Part shown: one piece after another, positions 44,826 through 49,181 of the stretch | Layout of the letters: every line of letters starts with the position of its first letter | Numbering within the stretch: the stretch's first letter is position 1 | Program-made: the position numbers and the translations under genes | Assembly: GCF_000711695.1 (NCBI RefSeq) | Contig: NW_013546898.1 | Span: 1 to 49,181, forward strand | Reading direction: 5' to 3' | Source: Tilletiaria anomala UBC 951 | Lineage: Eukaryota > Basidiomycota > Exobasidiomycetes > Georgefischeriales > Tilletiariaceae | DNA length: 49,181 nt | The notes under the pieces: generated by a model | What the model was told of the DNA's origin: nothing | Database searches by the model: none | What the model saw: only the letters and a program-made list of their open reading frames with translations

Positions 44826-47552
44826 TCAATACTTGCCAGCGGCAGCCTCCACTGCGCTCGCGAGGTCGAGGTGGAAAAGCGGAGTGAGGTCGTTTCCCCA
44901 GATGATGGGAACGTGCACGCTTATGTCGTCCAGCGCGCCGCCACTGGTGCCCTGGACGCCAGCGCGGTCGCCGAAGAGACTTCCCTCCTTGCTATCTGCG
45001 CCACTCGATGTGCCCTTCTCGATGTCGAAGTCATTGTTTCCGGGCGAGGTGCTGCCGGTGCTCGGCTCGCCTGCTGCTTGCGCCGCCACAGTGACGACAG
45101 CGGCCGCGTCGCGTACCTGCAGGACGCGCTCGACGGCCGCGCGGCGGCGCTCATCGTCGTCACGCTGGCGCTGGCGGTTGCTCTCCGTGTTGTTGTTGTT
45201 CTCGTACGTGATGGGCGTGTTGTCGCGCTGGTACACGACGGGAGCCACCTCGGTGATGTGGCGCGAGGCGGTGCCGACGCCAAAGTCGCCGGCGAGGAGC
45301 GCGCGACGGATCCAGGGGCTGAGGATGTTGGCAAAGTGGAACTCCACGGGGCCATCGACATAGATCTCGACGGCGCGGCGGACGTCGACGAGCGTCTGGA
45401 TCGACGTCGTGTCGACGTTGGCGACGCTGGCAAAGTCAAAGACGATGGCGCGCAGCCGTGGACGTGGGTCGTCGCGACTGTCGTTCTCTGCCGCGATGCG
45501 CGCCTGGATCTTCTCCTTGGACTTGCCACTGAGGCGACCGAACACTTTGCGGAACACCGGGTTGACAGGTCCCGGGTCGTTCCACGGGCGGTCCCCCGGC
45601 TTTGCATAGTTGGACGACTGACCGGGCTTGGTGACAGCCTTGACGCGGTCGATGATCAGATCGGCGAGATGCGACGCGTTCGGGTAGAGGAAGCTGTCAT
45701 GAGGTTGGTAGATCAGCACGCCCGGCGGTGGTGGTTTAACCTGGATCGATGGGTCGCGCAGGCCATCTTTGTCGTCGAGGGGGACAAAGGCGATGCGCGC
45801 CTGGTCGCCGCCACCGACCTGCGAGGTGCGCGAGGTGGTGCCGGTGCTGTCGCCGTGCGAAACACGGACCATGCCAAGCCAGCGGCCACGCGGGCGGGCG
45901 ATCCGGATGAGCAGCAGCGCTGCACTGGCCGCGACACTGCAAGAAGAAGCACAGAAAGGAGCAACGGATGAGGAACGTCAGCGGAGACCGTTTGTGCCAT
46001 CCTGCCAAACGTCCGTGACGCAAAGCAATGCAATGTACCTTGTGTAGACGCCGTACTCGACATTGGCGAAGACTGTGACGAGGACGGATGCGAACCAGAT
46101 GAACAGTTCGAACGGGTTGACCAGCCAAAATTTGTACAGCGCCCTCGGGCTGGCGATCAGATCTCCGACGGCGTGGATAATGACGGCAGATAGGGCACTG
46201 GAAGGGATCCAGTAAAAAGTGCCCGTGAGAGCGTAGAGCGCGATGAGAACGACGACGCCAGTGACCCAGCCTGCGATGGGAGTGCGCACGCCGGACTTGG
46301 CCTTGATGGCGGTGCGCGAGAAGGAGCCTGTGGCCGGGTATGCGCCGAACGTCGGGCCGACGAGGTTGGTGACGCCAATGGCAATGAGCTCCTGGTTGGG
46401 GTTAATCTTGTAGTTGTTGAGGCGGCCAAAGGACTTGGAGATGGCAATGTGCTCGAGGAGCAGCACGATCACCGACACGGGCAGCTCTGAGCCCATGTCG
46501 GCGAGCAGGCGCGGGTCGAGGTTCGGCCGTCCTATATGCTGGAAGCCGCGCGGGACGGTCTTGAGGATGCTGATGGGGTACTGCTTGGGCGAATAGCCGC
46601 CGAGCCAGACGCGCGAGGCGATGGTGAGGACGATAATAACAAACGCGCTGCGCAGGACCATGGTGAAGAAGGCGACGCGGGCGAGCCGCGGATGGCGGCC
46701 CGGGAGCCAGGTGAAGAAGGAGCGCACAGCGTAGAGAAAGAAGAGCGCGGGCAAGCCAAAGGCGGCGTCGAGCGTCGTTTGCGGGAGCGCCTTGAGCGTA
46801 TCGAGGAAGATCTTGTACGCCGGGCTCGAGTTGGTCTGGACGCTGGTGATGCCCATGATCTTGGGGAACTGGCCGACGGCGATGGTTATGGCGCTGCCGG
46901 TCATGAACCCGCTAACAGCGGGCGTGGGGATGAACTCGACGAGCCAGCCAAGGCGGAGGATGCCGATGCCAAACGTGATAACGCCGCAGAGGAACGCGAG
47001 CGCAGACGCAATCATATCGGGCGTCCACTGCTTGCCCGTCTTGGCCATGACGGCGAGGATGACGTTGTTGGTCTGAAGTGACATGACCGCGACGGGGCCG
47101 ATTGTGACGTCCTTGGACGTGGCAAAGAGCGCGTAGACCATCACCCCGACAAAGGACGAGTAGAGGCCAAACTCGGGGCTCAGGCCAGCGAGCTTGGCGT
47201 ACGACATGGATTGGGGGACCAACACGAGCGCGACAGTGATTCCAGCGATCAGGTCACCGATGGCCCACTGCAAGTTGTACGAGCCGATCCATCGTCGAAT
47301 GGGGAAGAGCGAGTCGAGGTAGTCGGCAGTCTGTGGGGCGGTGCATATTCAGTGTCTTGCACACGTTCGTGTCAAAAACTCTCGTCTCACCTTGCGGCCA
47401 GGGTTGGAAAATATGTCACTGAACCAGTCGGCGCTGCTGACGATGGGCACGCCCAGACGATTTGCCTCGGTGTCATTGTAGCCGATGACCCATTTCCAGG
47501 CATTGGAGACCTTGCCTGAGGCGCGGCCGCGACCGCCTGTGCGGTGGCTCAT
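44826..47552 (-). CDS. SulP-family sulfate permease with STAS domain
   Basis: Plasma-membrane sulfate:proton symporter of the SLC26/SulP family. Exons: 47552-47391, 47330-46039, 45936-44826; 854 aa, like yeast Sul1/Sul2. The transport core (about 75-500) contains the family signature GDLIAGITVALVLVPQSMSYAKLAGL, SLQTNNV, PTPAVSGFMTGSAI and GAYPATGSFSRTAI. A C-terminal STAS domain (about 540-720) starts PGVLIYQPHDSFLYPNA and continues AIVFDFASVANVDTTSIQTL. It is followed by a variable Asn/Arg-rich insert and a second conserved piece near the end (PIIWGNDLTPLFHLDL). Intron 2 lies between the last membrane helices. Like yeast genes it is probably sulfur-regulated, but I see no clear sulfur-response element. 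Confidence 0.95.
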
Positions 47553-48460
47553 GCTGGCGCCGCGTTGCTGATGGTGGTGTTGACAGGCGGGACCGCGTGT
47601 TGCTCAGCGGTGGCAGTTATCGGGTCCAAGGGACGCGTCACTTGATACTGGAGAACAGATACGCGATGAAGGGAGGCGAACGTGCTGCTGCCCTGTGCTA
47701 TATAGCCGTCCGACCATCAGCGCTGCCGCCTGTCGGTGGAGAAGTGGATGTCGATATCCCTTGGACGGCGCTCTGCCGTCTGCGATAGTGCCAAGAGGGG
47801 TCAGCTGGTGGCGGAGGTCGAATCGATCACGCACTTTTTCGTTTTTGTGGATGATGATGGATGGAGAGGGAAGTGGAGGATGGTGTGCCGTACGAATGGA
47901 TCTCTTTCCCTTTCTCTGCGCTGGCCGTGTATGTAGCAAAGGAGGCTGTGGGCGTGGCTTGGTTCGGCTCGGCTCGATTCGCTCCCGTCAGCGATGGCCT
48001 GGAAGAGTAAGAGGAGTACTTGCCCTGAAACAATGTATGCGTGTCAAGGAAGAAGCGCCGCCTGCAACGCAGGTTGGGCGAGCAAGTAGCAGCAGTTCCC
48101 AAGGAGGGCAGGTAAGGTAGGTTCGGTACGATCAATCGCTGCCAAAAACGCCACGCCGTGACGAGAGATGGTGTGCTTTTAGCTTCTGCTTGAGCGATCA
48201 GCTCGCCAGGTGGGGTTATCGGCAGCGGCGTGCCTGAGAGAGTGTGTGTGTCCAGGAGGAGCACTTCTCGCTCGCATTTGTATCCACCCAGCTCGGACTT
48301 GCATCCAGACCCTCCCCGCGGCCCCCGCAGAGCGGCGGGCAGCAGTGAGCCAAGAGTGCCTGCTGCCACATCGTCCGTTCCCAGCCAGAGTTTTCACGAG
48401 ACGCATGTATGATGATAAATGTCTCTACGACGGACGGGAACTTTAATCAGAATGTCGTGA

Positions 48461-48480
48461 TTGCTTGCTTGCTTGCTTGC
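48461..48480. repeat. (TTGC)5 microsatellite
   Basis: Five exact tetranucleotide units in the intergenic region. Confidence 0.9.
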
Positions 48481-48530
48481 ATCTGTGTGGTTGAGTTGGC
48501 TACTTTAGTTTCGCCTTGAGCACGCAATCA

Positions 48531-48543
48531 GATAAACTTTATC
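48531..48543. promoter_or_regulatory. Inverted GATA-factor motif pair
   Basis: GATAA at 48531-48535 and TTATC at 48539-48543 form a near-palindrome. GATA factors in fungi control nitrogen, iron and light genes. It lies 381 bp before the small ORF and about 980 bp before the permease start; binding is not shown. Confidence 0.3.
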
Positions 48544-48923
48544 ATAAGTGCAGACCCGAAATTATCTAATATTACCTAATATACCCATGCCGCGTCTCCC
48601 GGTGACACCCCTGCGGGGTTGCCTATGTCCGAGACTGCTCGTTGGCTTAATCAGTCGTCCCTCCTCGGGTCACATGCAACCTAGCAGAGAATCGGTGCAA
48701 CCCCCATCCATGACATCATTCAGCAAGGCCGTCCGTCCGTCTGGCTGCGCTTTGGGCCGCTCTATTCGACCAACAGCACACACTGTGGCCGGCTCACCCG
48801 ACACCGACCCAAGAAGCCCTTCGTTGCTCCATCAACCGCCACATTCGCATTCATCCAGCCAGTATCCAGCCAAAGCGCACATAACCCCTCGCAGCCACCG
48901 ACCAAAACCCGCACAGCATCACT

Positions 48924-49154
48924 ATGGCAGAAAAGCACCTGAAAGCCAGCAGCAGCAAAGGCGGCGCCGCCAACCCCGACCAGCCGCAGCTGCGCACAGC
49001 CGACCTGAGTAAGGTCGCTGCGCAGGCCGCCCACCTCAAGGCCAAGTACACACAGAACGCAGAGAACTACAAGAGGAACACCGGCCGCGACATGGCTTTC
49101 CACACTCCTGCTCTGCCGCAGACGCCGCCTTCAGGTGCCAAAGCCGGCGAGTAG
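48924..49154 (+). CDS. Small hypothetical protein, 76 aa
   Basis: An intact ATG-to-stop frame that starts ACTATGG, a fair start context, and ends 27 bp before the window edge. It is hydrophilic, Lys/Ala-rich and starts MAEKHLKASSSKGG. The middle (ADLSKVAAQAAHLKAKYTQNAENY) is predicted helical or weakly coiled. The tail is Pro-rich. No signal peptide, membrane helix or known domain. Codon use is GC-ending like its neighbours, which supports coding. The true gene could have another exon beyond the window. Confidence 0.55.
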   Translation: MAEKHLKASSSKGGAANPDQPQLRTADLSKVAAQAAHLKAKYTQNAENYKRNTGRDMAFHTPALPQTPPSGAKAGE

Positions 49155-49181
49155 ATCGCTGGCGCACACCCGTCGCCGCAG

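Larger units (their letters stand above)
47553..48923. promoter_or_regulatory. Divergent upstream region of sulfate permease and small ORF
   Basis: About 1.4 kb. A 180-codon minus-strand frame (48369-47827) has no features and is more likely leader or promoter DNA. It holds a TTGC repeat and an inverted GATA pair, listed separately. Confidence 0.45.

Noticed and set aside
44871-45971. 366-codon plus-strand open frame
   Set aside because: Antisense to the STAS-domain exon of the sulfate permease; Val/Asp/Arg-rich composition typical of a reverse shadow.
47827-48369. 180-codon minus-strand frame upstream of the sulfate permease
   Set aside because: Random-looking composition, ends well before the permease start, and more likely promoter or leader DNA.
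1-49181. CRISPR array, rRNA genes, biosynthetic gene cluster or bacterial-type operons
   Set aside because: No repeat-spacer pattern, rRNA signature, or core synthase/P450/transporter grouping. Exon-intron structure is plainly eukaryotic.

Overview
The window is nuclear DNA of a fungus, most likely a basidiomycete of the smut lineage (Ustilaginomycotina). The gene set is fungal: the cell-wall Rho1 exchange factor ROM2, the PH protein CAF120, LDB17, and a fused MogA-MoeA cofactor enzyme. Most genes are split by short introns (54-102 bp) with GTRNGT-type donors. The subphylum is inferred from overall gene style, not from a diagnostic marker. I rebuilt exon structures by hand from splice signals, reading phase and family knowledge; every listed exon chain keeps its frame.

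Layout, left to right. The window opens inside an intron-bearing tRNA-Gly(GCC), followed by RCE1 (+) and PHO13 (-), which converge. A gene-poor stretch (3.2-5.7 kb) holds one possible short secreted peptide. A gephyrin-type molybdenum cofactor gene (-) and EXO84 (+) share a divergent promoter. Next comes a 5 kb gene-poor block (11.2-16.2 kb) with unidentified open stretches and the decayed integrase region of a Ty3/gypsy-like element. ROM2 (-, 11 exons, one of 15 nt) and an RMD1-like DUF155 membrane protein (-) follow. After a 1.5 kb gap there is a THEM6-like thioesterase (+), LDB17 (-), YJU2 (+), another 1.6 kb gap, a G3BP-like RNA-binding protein (+), gluconokinase (+), CAF120 (-), a peroxisomal ABC half-transporter (+), a SulP sulfate permease (-) and a small conserved-looking ORF (+) at the right edge.

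The genes are mainly housekeeping and do not form one pathway. Several bear on polarised growth and the cell surface: ROM2 (Rho1 activation), RCE1 (maturation of CAAX proteins such as Rho GTPases), EXO84 (exocyst) and LDB17 (endocytic actin). Others bear on RNA (YJU2, G3BP-like, CAF120) or metabolism (molybdenum cofactor, gluconate, sulfate, peroxisomal fatty acid import). I see no biosynthetic cluster, no CRISPR array and no mating-type gene set. I did not find a convincing new biological system. The least explained parts are the open stretches at 11.2-14.5 kb and small orphan ORFs at 4.6, 25.1, 31.4-32.1 and 48.9 kb.
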